Positions 1 to 10,213 are shown, numbered from the stretch's first letter. The stretch: 64,000 bases of DNA from Anaerolineaceae bacterium (GCA_026708325.1 JAPOVC010000028.1:1-64000), one strand, 5' to 3'. Notes: a model not told the origin generated them from the letters alone. Numbers and translations: made by a program.

Positions 1-1
1 C

Positions 2-1276
2 TCGCCGCTGGACGTTCCGCCGGTGGAAGGCATCGATCCGAAATCCGGTGAAGCGGTCTCGCGTGCGCCTTACGACGGCGAACCCCTGGCCGCGCTGGTT
101 TTCAAGATCGTCACGGACCCCTTTGTGGGACGACTGGCCTTCTTCCGCGTCTATTCCGGCGTGCTGCGCACGGGCACCATGTTGCAAAACTCGACCAGCG
201 AAAAACGCGAACGCATCGGCCGCATCGTGCGCATGTTCGCCGACCGGCGCGAAGACGTGGACGCGGTGCATGCCGGCGACATCGCCGCCATCCCGGGTCT
301 CAAGACCACCTTTACCGGCGACACCCTTTGCGACCGCAATCATCAGGTCGTGCTGGAGCAGATCAGCTTTCCGGAGCCCGTCATCGAGGTTGCCATCGAG
401 CCCAATACGCGCGGCGACCAGGACAGGATGGGCATTGCCCTGCAGCGCCTGGCAGAAGAAGACCCGACCTTCAAGGTCGAGGTGGACGACAAGCTGGGCC
501 AGACGCGCATCCGCGGTATGGGTGAGTTGCATCTGGAGGTGCTGGTCGACCGCATGATGCGCGAATTCGGCGTGGATGCCCGGGTGGGCCGGCCGCGGGT
601 CGCCTACCGTGAGGCCATCACCCGCTCCGCCCGCGTCGACACGATCTTCCGGCGCCAGACGGGCGGGTCAGGCCAGTTTGCGCGCGTGACGGTGGACTAT
701 GAACCGCTCGGCGAGGAGGAGCAGGAGCTGGCGCGGGACGGCCTGCTTTTCGAAAACAACATTCGCGGCGGCGCCGTCCCCCTGGAGTTTATCCGTCCGG
801 TCGAAAATGGCATCCGCGAGGCCATGCAGGGCGGCGTGCTGGCCGGCTACCCGGTGGTTGGCCTGAAGGCCTGCCTGGTGGATGGCAGCCATCACGAAGT
901 GGACTCGAGCGAGATCGCCTTCAAGATCGCCGGGTCGATGAACCTCAAGGAAGGCGTTCAGAAGGCCAGCCCGGTATTGCTTGAGCCGACCATGAGCGTT
1001 GAGGTTGTCGCGCCGGATGATTACACCGGCCCTGTGGTCGGAGACCTTTCCGCCCGGCGCGGCGTCGTGCAGGGGATGGAGCCGCGTGGTGACGGCTCCA
1101 CTTCCATTCGCGCCAGCGTGCCGCTGGGCGAGATGTTCGGCTATGCCACGGGCCTGCGCAACCTGACCCAGGGCCGCGGCAATTTCACCATGGAGTTCGA
1201 CAGGTATGCGACAGCGCCGCCCGCCATCGCTGACGGGGTCATGCATGGCGGCGGTCAGGTGTCAGTTCGTTCGTAA
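2..1276 (+). CDS. fusA: Elongation factor G, C-terminal part (5' end outside window)
   Basis: Translational GTPase that moves tRNA and mRNA after peptide transfer and helps recycle ribosomes. The frame is open from the window edge and gives 424 residues, from the end of the GTPase domain (a PLDVPPVEG segment) through domains II to V. Landmarks are the domain III/IV segment GELHLEVL, the domain IV signature [15 protein letters not shown] and the domain V segment [18 protein letters not shown]. The P-loop and switch regions lie upstream and cannot be checked. tuf follows after 43 bases, the usual str-operon order, so co-transcription is likely. Confidence 0.97.
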   Translation, partial: SPLDVPPVEGIDPKSGEAVSRAPYDGEPLAALVFKIVTDPFVGRLAFFRVYSGVLRTGTMLQNSTSEKRERIGRIVRMFADRREDVDAVHAGDIAAIPGLKTTFTGDTLCDRNHQVVLEQISFPEPVIEVAIEPNTRGDQDRMGIALQRLAEEDPTFKVEVDDKLGQTRIRGMGELHLEVLVDRMMREFGVDARVGRPRVAYREAITRSARVDTIFRRQTGGSGQFARVTVDYEPLGEEEQELARDGLLFENNIRGGAVPLEFIRPVENGIREAMQGGVLAGYPVVGLKACLVDGSHHEVDSSEIAFKIAGSMNLKEGVQKASPVLLEPTMSVEVVAPDDYTGPVVGDLSARRGVVQGMEPRGDGSTSIRASVPLGEMFGYATGLRNLTQGRGNFTMEFDRYATAPPAIADGVMHGGGQVSVRS

Positions 1277-1319
1277 GGCGCGGTGGCGCCAGATTGTTTG
1301 CAGCAGGCAAGAGGAAAAC

Positions 1320-2519
1320 ATGGGCAAGCAAAAGTTCGACCGCAGCAAACCGCACGTCAATATCGGCACCATTGGGCACGTCGACCACGGCAAGACCACG
1401 TTGACGGCCGCCATCACCAAGGTGCTGAACATGGCCGGCCGCGCCAAACTGATGGCCTACGAGGAAATCGACAGCGCGCCGGAAGAGAAGGCCCGGGGCA
1501 TCACCATCAACATTCGGCACGTGGAGTACGAGACCGAGAACCGGCATTACGCTCACGTGGATTGCCCCGGCCACCGCGACTACATCAAGAACATGATCAC
1601 CGGCGCGGCGCAAATGGACGGCGCCATCCTGGTGGTCAGCGCGCCGGACGGCCCGATGCCGCAGACGCGCGAGCACGTCCTGCTGGCGCGTCAGGTGGAG
1701 GTGCCGGCCATGGTTGTCTACCTCAACAAGACTGACCAGATGGACGACGAGGAGTTGCTGGAACTGGTCGAGCTGGAGCTGGCCGAATTGCTGGACAGCT
1801 ACGGCTTCCCCGAGGACACGCCCATCGTGCGCGGCTCGGCGCTGGCGGCCATGGAGAGCGACAGCAGCGACCCCGATGCGCCCGAGTATGTCTCCATTCG
1901 AGAGCTGATGGACGTTGTGGACGAATGGATCCCGACGCCGGTGCGCGAGGAGGACCGTCCCTTCCTGATGCCGATCGAGGACGTCTTTTCCATCAAGGGC
2001 CGCGGCACCGTGGTCACCGGACGCGTGGAGCGTGGCCGCCTGACCAAGGGTGAGGAAATCGACATCGTCGGTCTGCGCGACTCGATTGACAAGACGGTCG
2101 TCACCGGGATCGAGATGTTCTACAAGGAACTGGACGCGGCGGTGGCGGGTGACAACGCCGGCATTCTGCTGCGCGGCAAGACGCGTGACGAGGTTGAGCG
2201 CGGCCAGGTGCTGGCCCGCAGCGGCAGCATCGAGCCGCACAAGCGCTTCAAAAGCCAGGTCTACGTACTGCGTCGCGACGAGGGTGGCCGCCACAAGGCC
2301 TTCTTCCCTGGCTACCGTCCGCAATTCTACATTCGAACCATGGATGTCACCGGCACGATCAACCTGCCGGAAGGCGTGGAAATGGTCATGCCTGGCGACA
2401 ACGTCGAGCTGGAAGTGGAACTGATCATCCCGGTCGCGCTGGAGCAGGGTTCGAAGTTTGCCATTCGCGAGGGTGGTCTGACGGTCGGCGCCGGCTCCAT
2501 TACCGAGATTCTGGACTGA
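1320..2519 (+). CDS. tuf: Elongation factor Tu
   Basis: GTPase that brings aminoacyl-tRNA to the ribosomal A site; 399 residues, normal length. All GTPase boxes are present: G1 GHVDHGKT, the switch I segment RGITIN, G3 DCPGH with the catalytic His, G4 NKTD (more often NKCD) and G5 SAL. The residue after DCPGH is Arg (HRDY) where many EF-Tu proteins have Ala. ATG 1320 is chosen because [19 protein letters not shown] aligns with the family N-terminus and a GAGG stretch precedes it. The open frame reaches further back to 1206, but that part is antiparallel noise inside fusA. Confidence 0.98.
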   Translation: MGKQKFDRSKPHVNIGTIGHVDHGKTTLTAAITKVLNMAGRAKLMAYEEIDSAPEEKARGITINIRHVEYETENRHYAHVDCPGHRDYIKNMITGAAQMDGAILVVSAPDGPMPQTREHVLLARQVEVPAMVVYLNKTDQMDDEELLELVELELAELLDSYGFPEDTPIVRGSALAAMESDSSDPDAPEYVSIRELMDVVDEWIPTPVREEDRPFLMPIEDVFSIKGRGTVVTGRVERGRLTKGEEIDIVGLRDSIDKTVVTGIEMFYKELDAAVAGDNAGILLRGKTRDEVERGQVLARSGSIEPHKRFKSQVYVLRRDEGGRHKAFFPGYRPQFYIRTMDVTGTINLPEGVEMVMPGDNVELEVELIIPVALEQGSKFAIREGGLTVGAGSITEILD

Positions 2520-2530
2520 ACTGAGGGCGT

Positions 2531-2551
2531 GGCGGCGCTTAACCCGCCGCC
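2531..2551 (+). promoter_or_regulatory. GC hairpin between tuf and rpsJ
   Basis: A perfect 7-bp inverted repeat, GGCGGCG and CGCCGCC, around a 7-base loop. No U-run follows, so it is not a canonical intrinsic terminator. It could attenuate tuf read-through into the S10 operon or stabilise the tuf mRNA end. Function is not shown. Confidence 0.35.
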
Positions 2552-2578
2552 GCCGCCCCTGTGAGTGAGACGAGGTTT

Positions 2579-2890
2579 ATGGCCGCAAAGAGCAGGATCC
2601 GGATCCGATTGAAGGCATACGACCATCGCGTGCTGGACCAGTCCGCGAGTCGTATCGTGGAAACGGCCGAGCGCACCGGCGCCAGCGTGGTGGGGCCCGT
2701 GCCCCTGCCCACGCGCATTGAGCGCTTCACCGTGCGGCGCTCGCCGTTTATCGACAAGACCTCGCAGGAGCACTTCGAGATACGCACCCACAAGCGCCTG
2801 ATCGACGTGCTGGACCCGGACAGCCGGACCATCGACACGCTGATGCGGCTGAACCTGCCGGCCGGCGTGGATATCGAAATCAGGATTTGA
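2579..2890 (+). CDS. rpsJ: 30S ribosomal protein S10 (uS10)
   Basis: Small-subunit head protein that also acts in antitermination as NusE. With ATG 2579 the product is 103 residues and begins [17 protein letters not shown], matching the family start. An in-frame GTG at 2561 would add six residues (MSETRF) and is rejected because S10 proteins begin at the lysine-rich segment. The core motif [11 protein letters not shown] and the [10 protein letters not shown] block are intact. This is the first gene of the S10 block and lies 59 bases after tuf. Confidence 0.96.
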   Translation: MAAKSRIRIRLKAYDHRVLDQSASRIVETAERTGASVVGPVPLPTRIERFTVRRSPFIDKTSQEHFEIRTHKRLIDVLDPDSRTIDTLMRLNLPAGVDIEIRI

Positions 2891-2898
2891 CCCGCACG

Positions 2899-2950
2899 CA
2901 GGCCTGCCCGGCCTGCCGCTGCGCTGAAGTCGCGGGGTTGCGTCCCCGCG
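2899..2950 (+). promoter_or_regulatory. Two tandem hairpins upstream of rplC
   Basis: Between rpsJ and rplC lie two perfect inverted repeats. CAGGCC/GGCCTG has a 5-base loop (2899-2915). CGCGGGG/CCCCGCG has a 6-base loop (2931-2950). The second stem ends directly against the rplC Shine-Dalgarno GGAGG (2951-2955). The layout resembles a translational control or attenuation leader; no known ribosomal-protein binding site was recognised. Confidence 0.45.
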
Positions 2951-2960
2951 GGAGGCCAGG

Positions 2961-3617
2961 ATGAAGGGCATTATCGGTAAAAAGGTTGGCATGACCCAGG
3001 TGTTTGACGAGCGTGGCGACGTCGTCCCAGTCACGGTCATTGAGGCCGGCCCCTGCTACGTGACCCAGGTGCGAAGCGCGGAGCGCGACGGCTACACCGC
3101 CATCCAGCTGGGCTTTGGCGAGACCAAACCCCGCCGCCTGACGCGCGGTCAACTGGGGCATTTGCAGCGCAACAATCTGCCGGCCCTGCGCTACCTGCGG
3201 GAATTTCGCATTCGCGAGGGCGAGCCCGACGTTGAGGAAGGGCAGCAAATCAACGCCGACGTCTTCGAGGTCGGCGACCGCGTCGACGTCATTGGCAAGA
3301 GCAAGGGCCGCGGCTTTCAGGGCACGATCAAGCGTCACGGTTTCCGGCGTCAGCCGAAGACCCATGGCCAGTCCGACCGTGAGCGCGCTCCGGGTTCGAT
3401 CGGCGCCGGCTCCACGCCGGGCCGCGTCATCAAGGGCATGCGCATGGCGGGTCGCATGGGCAACGATCGTATCACGATGCAGAACCTGGAAGTCGTCGTG
3501 GTGGATGCAGAGAAAAACCTGATCGCAGTCAAGGGGTCGATTCCCGGCACCCGCGGCGGCATCGTCATGTTGAAACCCGCGCGCGAGCGCAGACGCACCC
3601 GGCGCGAGAGGAGCTGA
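2961..3617 (+). CDS. rplC: 50S ribosomal protein L3 (uL3)
   Basis: Early-assembly 50S protein whose extension approaches the peptidyl transferase centre. The product is 218 residues, normal length, and starts [15 protein letters not shown]. The central segment [15 protein letters not shown] and the loop region [20 protein letters not shown] are the diagnostic L3 blocks; the latter includes the glutamine-methylation neighbourhood seen in other bacteria. GGAGG sits 5 bases upstream of ATG, and a strong hairpin lies directly before it. rplD follows after 5 bases. Confidence 0.97.
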   Translation: MKGIIGKKVGMTQVFDERGDVVPVTVIEAGPCYVTQVRSAERDGYTAIQLGFGETKPRRLTRGQLGHLQRNNLPALRYLREFRIREGEPDVEEGQQINADVFEVGDRVDVIGKSKGRGFQGTIKRHGFRRQPKTHGQSDRERAPGSIGAGSTPGRVIKGMRMAGRMGNDRITMQNLEVVVVDAEKNLIAVKGSIPGTRGGIVMLKPARERRRTRRERS

Positions 3618-3622
3618 CGGCC

Positions 3623-4249
3623 ATGCAGGTACCGGTGCTGGACCAGAGTGGCAGGGAAGTGCAACAGATCGAGTTGCCGGCCGACATTTTTGGCGTCGAA
3701 ATCAACGTGGGCCTGATGCATCAGGCCTATGTACGGCAGATGGCGAATGCGCGCCAGGGAAGCCACAAGACCAAGACGCGCAGCGAAGTCCGTCTGACGA
3801 AGGCCAAGTGGTACCGGCAAAAGGGCACCGGGCGCGCCCGACACGGCGCCCGCAGCGCGCCCATTTTTGTCGGGGGTGGCGTGGCCCACGGTCCGCGCCC
3901 GCGCAAATATACAAAGGCCATGCCGCGCAAGATGCGCCGCGGCGCCATCCGTTCGGCCCTGAGCGCGCTTGCCCGCGATGACCAGCTGATCTTCGTGGAC
4001 CGGCTGCAGGCCGACCGACCCAAAACCAGCGAGATGCGTGAGACCATCAGGACGCTGGCGGGCGATGGCAAGACCCTGGTGCTGCTGGCGGAGCGCGACG
4101 ACAACGTGCAACGCGGCATCCGCAATTTGCCGGAGGTGCGCTGGCTGCGGGCGAATCTGCTGAACATCCGGGACCTGCTGGGGCACGACAAGGTCATCGT
4201 TCCGCTGGACGCGCTGGACACCATCCAGCTCATCTGGGGCCAGGAGTAG
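3623..4249 (+). CDS. rplD: 50S ribosomal protein L4 (uL4)
   Basis: 50S protein whose internal loop lines the exit-tunnel constriction; 208 residues. The loop motif [19 protein letters not shown] at about residues 62-80 is the recognised tunnel segment and is complete. In enterobacteria L4 represses its own S10 operon. Whether that happens here cannot be read from the sequence. It is tightly packed between rplC and rplW (5-base gaps). Confidence 0.96.
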   Translation: MQVPVLDQSGREVQQIELPADIFGVEINVGLMHQAYVRQMANARQGSHKTKTRSEVRLTKAKWYRQKGTGRARHGARSAPIFVGGGVAHGPRPRKYTKAMPRKMRRGAIRSALSALARDDQLIFVDRLQADRPKTSEMRETIRTLAGDGKTLVLLAERDDNVQRGIRNLPEVRWLRANLLNIRDLLGHDKVIVPLDALDTIQLIWGQE

Positions 4250-4254
4250 CAGGC

Positions 4255-4551
4255 ATGCCCGAGCTTCACATTTACGACGTCATCCGCCGCCCGGTCATCA
4301 CGGAAAAGGCGACCGTTCAGGCCGATGAACTCAACCAGTACGTTTTTGAAGTCGACCGGCGGGCCAACAAGATCCAGATTCGGGAGGCGGTCGAGGTCAT
4401 CTTCGAGGTCAACGTGACCAAGGTTCGCACCATGGTGCAGCCGGCCAAGCGGGGCCGTCGCGGCAGGGACTGGATGATGCGCACGAAGGAATGGAAGAAG
4501 GCCATCGTGACCCTGGCGCCCGGCGACGAAATCGACCTGTTCAATCCATGA
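4255..4551 (+). CDS. rplW: 50S ribosomal protein L23 (uL23)
   Basis: 50S protein at the tunnel exit, the docking site for trigger factor and SRP; 98 residues. [14 protein letters not shown] and the [19 protein letters not shown] block identify it. The region [20 protein letters not shown] corresponds to the conserved V-x2-V-x-T segment and basic loop. It lies between rplD and rplB in the standard order. Confidence 0.95.
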   Translation: MPELHIYDVIRRPVITEKATVQADELNQYVFEVDRRANKIQIREAVEVIFEVNVTKVRTMVQPAKRGRRGRDWMMRTKEWKKAIVTLAPGDEIDLFNP

Positions 4552-4573
4552 GCGGCGGAGGCGAGGGATAACG

Positions 4574-5410
4574 ATGCCAGTCAAGGTCTACAAGCCCACC
4601 TCTGCCGGCCGGCGGGGGATGACGGGCCACACCTTCGAGGAAATCACGAAGAAGCGGCCGGAGCGTTCGCTGACGGAGCCGCTGCGTCGCAAGGGCGGTC
4701 GCAACAATACCGGTCGCATCACCGTGCGTCACCGCGGTGGCGGGCACAAACGGCGCTATCGCATCATCGACTTCAAGCGCGACCGAATGGACGCCCAGGC
4801 CGAGGTGATCGCCATCGAATACGACCCCAACCGCTCCGCGCGTATTGCGTTGGTGCAGTATGAGGACGGCGAGAAGCGTTACATCATCGCGCCCCTGGGG
4901 CTGAGGGTCGGCGACCGCATCGGCAACGGCAGCGAGAACACCAACCTGCGCACGGGCGATGCCCTTGCCCTTGGCGATATTCCCCTGGGCACGATGATTC
5001 ACAATATCGAATTGCAGCCCGGTCGTGGCGGCCAGCTGGCGCGCGCGGCGGGTACCTCCGCCCAGTTGATGGCCCGCGAGGGCGACTGGGCGCAGGTGCG
5101 ACTTCCCAGCGGGGAAGTGCGCCTGATTCACAGCCGCTGCAAGGCCACGATCGGCCAGGTCGGCAACACCGATCACGGCAACATCAAGATCGGCAAGGCG
5201 GGTCGCAAGCGCTGGCTGGGCTGGCGCCCCACTGTGCGCGGCTCGGCCATGGACCCGGCCAGTCATCCACACGGCGGTGGCGAAGGGCGCTCGCCGATCG
5301 GCATGCCGGGGCCCAAGACGCCCTGGGGCAAGCCGGCGCTGGGCAAGCGTACGCGTCGCAACAAGCGGACCAACCGCTACATCATTCGTCGGCGCGGCCG
5401 GCGGCGGTAG
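4574..5410 (+). CDS. rplB: 50S ribosomal protein L2 (uL2)
   Basis: 50S core protein needed for subunit joining and peptidyl transferase assembly; 278 residues, family length. Conserved blocks are [20 protein letters not shown] near the N-terminus and [13 protein letters not shown] with [15 protein letters not shown] near the C-terminus; the histidine of the HPHGGG motif is present. GAGG precedes ATG 4574. A 22-base gap separates it from rplW. Confidence 0.97.
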   Translation: MPVKVYKPTSAGRRGMTGHTFEEITKKRPERSLTEPLRRKGGRNNTGRITVRHRGGGHKRRYRIIDFKRDRMDAQAEVIAIEYDPNRSARIALVQYEDGEKRYIIAPLGLRVGDRIGNGSENTNLRTGDALALGDIPLGTMIHNIELQPGRGGQLARAAGTSAQLMAREGDWAQVRLPSGEVRLIHSRCKATIGQVGNTDHGNIKIGKAGRKRWLGWRPTVRGSAMDPASHPHGGGEGRSPIGMPGPKTPWGKPALGKRTRRNKRTNRYIIRRRGRRR

Positions 5411-5428
5411 CAGAGGGGGACGGAGCGA

Positions 5429-5707
5429 ATGTCACGTTCACTGAAGAAGGGGCCGTTCGTCAGCCACAAGCTGATGCGCAAGATCGAGCGGCTAAACCAG
5501 CAAAACCAGAAGACTGTGGTGCGCACCTGGAGCCGCGCCAGCACGATCTTCCCGCAGATGGTGGGCCACACCATTGCGGTGCATGACGGCCGGCGTCACG
5601 TTCCCATTTACATCACCGAGAACATGGTCGGCCACAAACTGGGTGAATTTGCCCCAACCCGCACCTATCGCGGCCATCTGGTCGAACGCAAGAGGCGTGT
5701 GGTGTAA
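5429..5707 (+). CDS. rpsS: 30S ribosomal protein S19 (uS19)
   Basis: Head protein that pairs with S13 near the A-site tRNA; 92 residues. [15 protein letters not shown] is the family N-terminus, and the signature region [20 protein letters not shown] with [16 protein letters not shown] is complete. rplV starts 3 bases after the stop codon, so translation is probably coupled. Confidence 0.96.
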   Translation: MSRSLKKGPFVSHKLMRKIERLNQQNQKTVVRTWSRASTIFPQMVGHTIAVHDGRRHVPIYITENMVGHKLGEFAPTRTYRGHLVERKRRVV

Positions 5708-5709
5708 TC

Positions 5710-6048
5710 ATGGACGTTCGGGCAACAGCCAAACATTTACCCATATCGGCGCGCAAGCTGCGTCTGGTCATCGACCAGGTGCGCGGCATGGACGCGGACC
5801 AGGCGTTGACCGTTCTGAAGTTTATGCCGAAAAAGGGCGCCGACTTCACCGGCAAGGCCGTGGCCTCGGCGCTGGCCAATGCTGAAAACAATTTCGACCT
5901 GAACCGGAACGCGATGTTCATCTCCACCATTCATGCCGACGAAGGCGTGACCCTGAAGCGTATGAAGGCCGGCGCGCGCGGTCGTTACAAGCCGCGCCTG
6001 CGCCGCACCTCGCACCTCACGGTCATCCTTTCCGAGCGAGAGGAGTAA
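5710..6048 (+). CDS. rplV: 50S ribosomal protein L22 (uL22)
   Basis: 50S protein whose beta-hairpin forms the tunnel constriction next to L4; 112 residues. The motifs ISARKLRLVIDQVRG and ALANAENNFDLNR are typical, and the hairpin segment GARGRYKPRLRRTSHLTV is intact with no obvious macrolide-resistance type change. It sits in the standard rpsS-rplV-rpsC order with gaps of 2 and 6 bases. Confidence 0.96.
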   Translation: MDVRATAKHLPISARKLRLVIDQVRGMDADQALTVLKFMPKKGADFTGKAVASALANAENNFDLNRNAMFISTIHADEGVTLKRMKAGARGRYKPRLRRTSHLTVILSEREE

Positions 6049-6054
6049 GCAGCC

Positions 6055-6732
6055 ATGGGTCGCAAGGTACATCCCGTTGGCTTCCGCCTGAAAATCATCC
6101 GGGACTGGGACGCGCGCTGGTACGCCGAACGACAGCAATACCGGGACCTGCTGCAGGAAGATTTCGCGATCCGCCGCTACATCGGCAATCAGGGCTCGCG
6201 CGCGGCCATCTCGCGCGTGGAGATTGAGCGCTATCCGAACCAGCTGGTCATCAACATCCACACGGCGCGGCCGGGGATTGTGATCGGCCGCAAGGGTGAG
6301 GCCGTCAAGCAGATGCGCAGCGATCTCGAGAAGCTGACGGACGGCAAGAAGGTCAAGGTGGAAGTCAGCGAGATCGACAAGCCTGACACCGACGCGAAGC
6401 TGGTGGCCGAGAACATTTCCGGCCAGCTGGAGCGGCGTATCGGCCACAGCCGCGCCATCAAGCGCGCCATCGGCCAGGCGATGCGCCAGGGCGCCCAGGG
6501 TATTCGCATCGAGGTAAGCGGTCGCCTGGGCGGCTCCGACATGGCCCGCCGCGAATGGCAGACCGAGGGCCGCATTCCGCGCAACACCCTGCGTGCGGAC
6601 GTGGACTATGGCACGGCCGAGGCCCTGACGACCTTTGGCCGCATCGGCGTCAAGGTCTGGGTATACAACGGTGAGGTCCTCGATTACGGGGAGATCGGGC
6701 GGGCGCGTGTCGGCGCCGGCGGGCCCGGCTAG
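6055..6732 (+). CDS. rpsC: 30S ribosomal protein S3 (uS3)
   Basis: mRNA-entry protein with RNA-unwinding activity; 225 residues. The N-terminus [12 protein letters not shown], the type II KH domain with GXXG loop GRKG ([16 protein letters not shown], about residues 78-93) and the C-terminal block [20 protein letters not shown] are all present. Basic residues of the helicase region are conserved. rplP begins 16 bases later. Confidence 0.97.
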   Translation: MGRKVHPVGFRLKIIRDWDARWYAERQQYRDLLQEDFAIRRYIGNQGSRAAISRVEIERYPNQLVINIHTARPGIVIGRKGEAVKQMRSDLEKLTDGKKVKVEVSEIDKPDTDAKLVAENISGQLERRIGHSRAIKRAIGQAMRQGAQGIRIEVSGRLGGSDMARREWQTEGRIPRNTLRADVDYGTAEALTTFGRIGVKVWVYNGEVLDYGEIGRARVGAGGPG

Positions 6733-6748
6733 GCAGGAGAAGCAAACC

Positions 6749-7183
6749 ATGTTGATGCCCAAGCGGGTCAAGTGGCGCAAGCAGAGTCGCGGCCGCATGC
6801 GCGGAACGGCGCAACGCGGCAACCGCGTGCAGTTTGGCGACTATGGTCTGCAGGCCACTGAACCGGTCTGGATGACCAGCCGGCAAATCGAGGCGGCGCG
6901 CCGCACGATGGTGCGTTACGTGCGGCGGCGGGGCAAGGTCTGGATCCGAGTCTTTCCGGACAAACCGGTCACGCAGAAGGCCGCGGAGACCCGAATGGGC
7001 AAGGGCAAGGGCTCGGTTGAAAAGTGGGTGGCCGTCGTTCGCCCGGGTCGCGTGCTCTTCGAGATGGGCGGTATCAGCGAGGAAGAGGCGCGCGAGGCCC
7101 TGCGCCTTGCAGCCTATAAACTGCCCTGCAAGACCCGGATCATCAAGCGCATCGATCCGATTTCCGGCCAGGAGTTGAACTGA
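6749..7183 (+). CDS. rplP: 50S ribosomal protein L16 (uL16)
   Basis: 50S protein contacting A-site tRNA; 144 residues with ATG 6749. The start [19 protein letters not shown] matches the family, and a second ATG two codons on (6755) is possible. An AGGAG lies upstream. Diagnostic segments are the basic FGDYGLQA region and the loop [21 protein letters not shown], which carries the Arg hydroxylated in E. coli. The stop overlaps the rpmC start as TGATG. Confidence 0.95.
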   Translation: MLMPKRVKWRKQSRGRMRGTAQRGNRVQFGDYGLQATEPVWMTSRQIEAARRTMVRYVRRRGKVWIRVFPDKPVTQKAAETRMGKGKGSVEKWVAVVRPGRVLFEMGGISEEEAREALRLAAYKLPCKTRIIKRIDPISGQELN

Positions 7184-7407
7184 TGCACATCAGCGAAATA
7201 CGCGCCATGGACCGGGAGGCCATTCTTGATACGATCGAGGATCTCAAGGCGACGCACTTTCGGCTGCGCCTGGAGAAGGCTTCCGGCCAGTTGGCCAACC
7301 CCAACGTGGTGCGCGAGACCAAACGAGATATTGCCCGTTGCCTGACAGTTCTGCGCGAGCGCGAACTGGCGGCCGACATTGCAGGTGAGGACAGCGACGA
7401 TGCCTGA
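7183..7407 (+). CDS. rpmC: 50S ribosomal protein L29 (uL29)
   Basis: Small helical-hairpin protein at the tunnel exit, next to L23; 74 residues. The conserved part is [25 protein letters not shown]. It is slightly longer than the 65-residue average because of an acidic C-terminal tail (GEDSDDA). It overlaps rplP by one base and rpsQ by 8 bases, which suggests translational coupling. Confidence 0.94.
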   Translation: MHISEIRAMDREAILDTIEDLKATHFRLRLEKASGQLANPNVVRETKRDIARCLTVLRERELAADIAGEDSDDA

Positions 7408-7681
7408 CAAACGCAAACGTCTGACCGGGCGGGTGGTCAGCGACAAGATGCAAAAGACCGTGGTGGTGGCCGTGGAACGGCGCCGTCGCCACCCCGTCTA
7501 CGGCAAGGTCGTGCGCACGGTCAGAAAAGTCTATGCCCACGACGAGTCCGATTCGGTCCGGGAAGGCAGCCTGGTGCGCGTTGTGGAAAGCCGGCCCCGC
7601 AGCAAGCTGAAACGCTGGGCGGTCGATGTCGTGCTGGACGCCCCGCCCGAAGCGGCCGCCGGGGAAGCGGTCGAGACATGA
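7400..7681 (+). CDS. rpsQ: 30S ribosomal protein S17 (uS17)
   Basis: OB-fold primary binding protein of the 5' domain of 16S rRNA; 93 residues from ATG 7400. Codons upstream (7379) are open but overlap rpmC and do not match the family. [19 protein letters not shown] and HPVYGKVV are the signature segments. The C-terminus is extended by an Ala/Glu-rich tail. The stop overlaps rplN as ATGA. Confidence 0.95.
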   Translation: MPDKRKRLTGRVVSDKMQKTVVVAVERRRRHPVYGKVVRTVRKVYAHDESDSVREGSLVRVVESRPRSKLKRWAVDVVLDAPPEAAAGEAVET

Positions 7682-8049
7682 TCCAGACTGAATCGCGGCT
7701 CAAGGTCGCGGACAACAGCGGCGCGCGCGAATTGCTCGTGATTCGGGTGCTGGGGGGTTCGCGCAAGCGCTACGGTCGCGTTGGTGACGTGGTGGTGGCG
7801 ACGGTAAAGGCGGCCACCAGCGATGGCAGCGTGAAAAAGAGCGAAGTCGTGCGAGCGGTCATTGTGCGCACGGCGAAGGAATTCGGTCGCCGTGACGGCT
7901 CCACCATTCGCTTTGATGAAAATGCGGCGGTGGTGCTGGCGGAGGACATGACCAACCCGCGCGGCACGCGCGTATTTGGGCCGGTTGCCAGAGAGTTGCG
8001 GGACAAGGGCTATATGAAAATCGTGTCCCTGGCCCCGGAAACGCTCTGA
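7678..8049 (+). CDS. rplN: 50S ribosomal protein L14 (uL14)
   Basis: Subunit-interface protein and target of the silencing factor RsfS; 123 residues. [19 protein letters not shown] opens with the family motif, and [34 protein letters not shown] spans the conserved C-terminal half. It overlaps rpsQ by 4 bases. It is a full-length, ordinary copy. Confidence 0.97.
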   Translation: MIQTESRLKVADNSGARELLVIRVLGGSRKRYGRVGDVVVATVKAATSDGSVKKSEVVRAVIVRTAKEFGRRDGSTIRFDENAAVVLAEDMTNPRGTRVFGPVARELRDKGYMKIVSLAPETL

Positions 8050-8072
8050 CGCGGCCGGATTGAGAGGCGGAG

Positions 8073-8399
8073 ATGCAGCGAATCAGAAGAGGCGACCAGG
8101 TTGAGGTGATCGCAGGCAGGGACTTGGGGGAACGCGGCAGCGTGATCTCGGTCTACCGCAAGCAGAATCGCGTGGTGGTCGAGGGCGTCAACATCCTCAA
8201 GAAACACCAGAAGGCGCAGCAGGCCGGGCGGCAGCAGGTGCAGGCCCAGATCCTCGAATTCGAGGGGCCGATCCACGTCTCCAACGTGATGCTGGTTTGC
8301 CAGGAGTGTAACGAGCGTACGCGTGTCGGCCGTCGCATCCGTGAGAGTGACGGCTTCAGAACGCGTTACTGCAAGAAGTGCGACGCAGATTTCGATTGA
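8073..8399 (+). CDS. rplX: 50S ribosomal protein L24 (uL24), zinc-ribbon form
   Basis: Assembly initiator at the tunnel exit; 108 residues. The KOW segment [21 protein letters not shown] is followed by the NILKKH motif. The C-terminus carries two CxxC pairs (CQEC at about residue 77 and CKKC near the end), the zinc-ribbon tail found in part of the L24 family. rplE follows after 14 bases. Confidence 0.95.
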   Translation: MQRIRRGDQVEVIAGRDLGERGSVISVYRKQNRVVVEGVNILKKHQKAQQAGRQQVQAQILEFEGPIHVSNVMLVCQECNERTRVGRRIRESDGFRTRYCKKCDADFD

Positions 8400-8413
8400 C
8401 CGGAGCGCAAACG

Positions 8414-8974
8414 ATGAGCGCAACACCAGTGATGAAACAACGTTATCGGGAGGAAGCCGTCCCGCAACTGGTCGAGGCATTTCGCTACGGCAATCTGATG
8501 CAGGTGCCCGCGATCCAGAAAGTCGTGGTCAACGTCGGTGTTGGCGAGGCGCTGGATAACCCCAGGGCTCTTGAGGGCGCGATTGAGGACGTGCGCACGA
8601 TCACGGGGCAGCAGCCGGTGGTAACCCGCGCGCGCAAAAGCATCGCCAACTTCAAGTTGCGTGAGGGCCGCTCGATCGGCGTCAAGGTGACGCTGCGCGG
8701 CGAGCGGATGTGGGCCTTTCTGGACCGCTTCATCAACGTCGCGCTGCCGCGCGTGCGGGATTTTCGCGGCGTGTCGCCGGACAGCTTTGACGGCCGCGGC
8801 AACTACACCATCGGCCTGCGCGAGCAATTGATCTTTCCGGAAATCCACTACGATCGTATCGACAAGGTGCGCGGGATGGAGATCACGATTGTGACCACCG
8901 CCCGCACGGACGAGGAGGGCCGGCGCCTGTTGCGTTTGCTGGGCATGCCCTTCCAGGAATATCAGGGAGCCTGA
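8414..8974 (+). CDS. rplE: 50S ribosomal protein L5 (uL5)
   Basis: Central-protuberance protein that binds 5S rRNA; 186 residues from ATG 8414. Earlier in-frame codons overlap rplX and lack family similarity. The conserved blocks are [13 protein letters not shown], the P-loop-like region [22 protein letters not shown] and [22 protein letters not shown] with IFPEI. rpsN follows 2 bases later. Confidence 0.96.
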   Translation: MSATPVMKQRYREEAVPQLVEAFRYGNLMQVPAIQKVVVNVGVGEALDNPRALEGAIEDVRTITGQQPVVTRARKSIANFKLREGRSIGVKVTLRGERMWAFLDRFINVALPRVRDFRGVSPDSFDGRGNYTIGLREQLIFPEIHYDRIDKVRGMEITIVTTARTDEEGRRLLRLLGMPFQEYQGA

Positions 8975-8976
8975 CG

Positions 8977-9183
8977 ATGGCCAAGAAATCCATGACCGCC
9001 AGGGAAAAGCGGCGCAAGTACGCGGTGCGCGTGCGCAACCGCTGCCAGTTCGTGGACCCCAATTCGGGCAAGATTTGCGGGCGCCCGCGCGGCTACATTC
9101 GCCGCTACGGCCTATGCCGCATCCACTTTCGCGAACTTGCGCTGCAGGGGCAGATCCCTGGCGTCGTGAAATCGAGCTGGTAG
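8977..9183 (+). CDS. rpsN: 30S ribosomal protein S14 (uS14), type-Z-like with altered zinc site
   Basis: Head protein next to S3 and S10. [15 protein letters not shown] and the end [16 protein letters not shown] are typical of the short zinc-binding form. This one is 68 residues, not 61. The first CxxC is split by an inserted loop, giving C-x10-C (NRC then [10 protein letters not shown] then CGRPRGY). The last zinc ligand is His (LCRIHFRE), where CxxC is usual. A C-C-C-H site remains possible. ATG 8977 has a GGAG-type upstream sequence, and rpsH follows after 11 bases. Confidence 0.93.
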   Translation: MAKKSMTAREKRRKYAVRVRNRCQFVDPNSGKICGRPRGYIRRYGLCRIHFRELALQGQIPGVVKSSW

Positions 9184-9194
9184 GAGGCGCTGCC

Positions 9195-9599
9195 ATGATG
9201 ACAGACCCCGTTGCAGACATGCTGACGCGCATGCGCAATGCCCTGATGGTGGGCAAGCCGGAGGTTCGCATTCCCTCCTCGAAGCTCAAGGTGGAAATCG
9301 CGCGCATTCTGAAGGCCGAAGGCTACATCGACGACTTCAATGTCAGCGATGAGAAACCGGCGAAGATGATCACCATCCAGTTGAAGTATTTCGGCTCCCG
9401 GCGCGATCGTCGGCCGGTCATTTCCAAATTGCAGCGTGTCAGCAAGCCCGGACGGCGCGTCTATCGCGGCACGCGGGACATGCCGCGGGTGATGAGCGGC
9501 ATCGGCATCGCCATTGTGACGACGCCCCGGGGCGTCATGACGGACCAGCAGGCGCGGCGCCAGCGAGTTGGCGGCGAAGTGCTCTGCTACGTCTGGTAA
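9195..9599 (+). CDS. rpsH: 30S ribosomal protein S8 (uS8)
   Basis: Central-domain 16S rRNA binder and, in enterobacteria, the spc-operon repressor; 134 residues from ATG 9195 (AGGAGG 7 bases upstream). A second ATG at 9198 is almost equivalent. [15 protein letters not shown] and the C-terminal [20 protein letters not shown] motif are intact. The open frame upstream overlaps rpsN and is not coding. Confidence 0.96.
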   Translation: MMTDPVADMLTRMRNALMVGKPEVRIPSSKLKVEIARILKAEGYIDDFNVSDEKPAKMITIQLKYFGSRRDRRPVISKLQRVSKPGRRVYRGTRDMPRVMSGIGIAIVTTPRGVMTDQQARRQRVGGEVLCYVW

Positions 9600-9611
9600 G
9601 GGAGGATCAGG

Positions 9612-10163
9612 ATGTCACGCATCGGCAATCTGCCCGTCCCCTTGCCCGAGAAGGTCAGTGCGACCATTGAAGGGCAACGCGTCACGATCAACGGGCCGAA
9701 AGGCGAACTGGCGCATGAGGTGCACCCTTCCATCAGCGTGGAGCAGGAGGATGGCGTGTTGCGGGTCACGCGTCCCAGCGATCACCGCCAGCATCGCTCG
9801 CTGCATGGTCTGACGCGGGCGCTGGTCGCCAACATGGTGACGGGCGTCGACCAGGGCTTTCGCAAGTCGCTGGAGACCCGGGGCGTGGGATACAGCGCAG
9901 AAGTGCGCGGCGATACGTTGGTCATGCGCCTTGGATTCTCGCATGATGTGGAGATGGAAGCGCCGCAGGGCATCCGCTTTACTGCGGAGCGCGCCCCCGA
10001 CAACCGCTATCTGATCCACGTCGATGGCATAGACAAGCAGCAGGTGGGGCAGGTGGCGGCCGACGTGCGCAGCAAGCGACCGCCGGAACCCTACAAGGGC
10101 AAGGGTGTGCGCTACGTTGGCGAATACGTCCGCCAAAAGGCGGGCAAGGCCGGCAAGGTCTAG
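9612..10163 (+). CDS. rplF: 50S ribosomal protein L6 (uL6)
   Basis: 50S protein near the factor-binding site and sarcin-ricin loop; 183 residues. The two-fold repeat architecture is visible: MSRIGNLPVPLPEKV at the start and the C-terminal RNA-binding motif PPEPYKGKGVRYVGEYVRQK. rplR follows after 50 bases, the widest gap in this part of the operon. Confidence 0.96.
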   Translation: MSRIGNLPVPLPEKVSATIEGQRVTINGPKGELAHEVHPSISVEQEDGVLRVTRPSDHRQHRSLHGLTRALVANMVTGVDQGFRKSLETRGVGYSAEVRGDTLVMRLGFSHDVEMEAPQGIRFTAERAPDNRYLIHVDGIDKQQVGQVAADVRSKRPPEPYKGKGVRYVGEYVRQKAGKAGKV

Positions 10164-10213
10164 AGGAACGGACGGGAAGCTGAAACAGGGCCGCTGCGGT
10201 CCGGGATGGAATA

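Noticed and set aside
1239..2324. Long minus-strand open frame (361 residues) antisense to tuf
   Set aside because: Antisense of a highly conserved gene in GC-rich DNA; no family features and no start signals. The same holds for other long antisense frames in the ribosomal block (2327-3040, 3350-4186, 5737-6822, 12599-13468).
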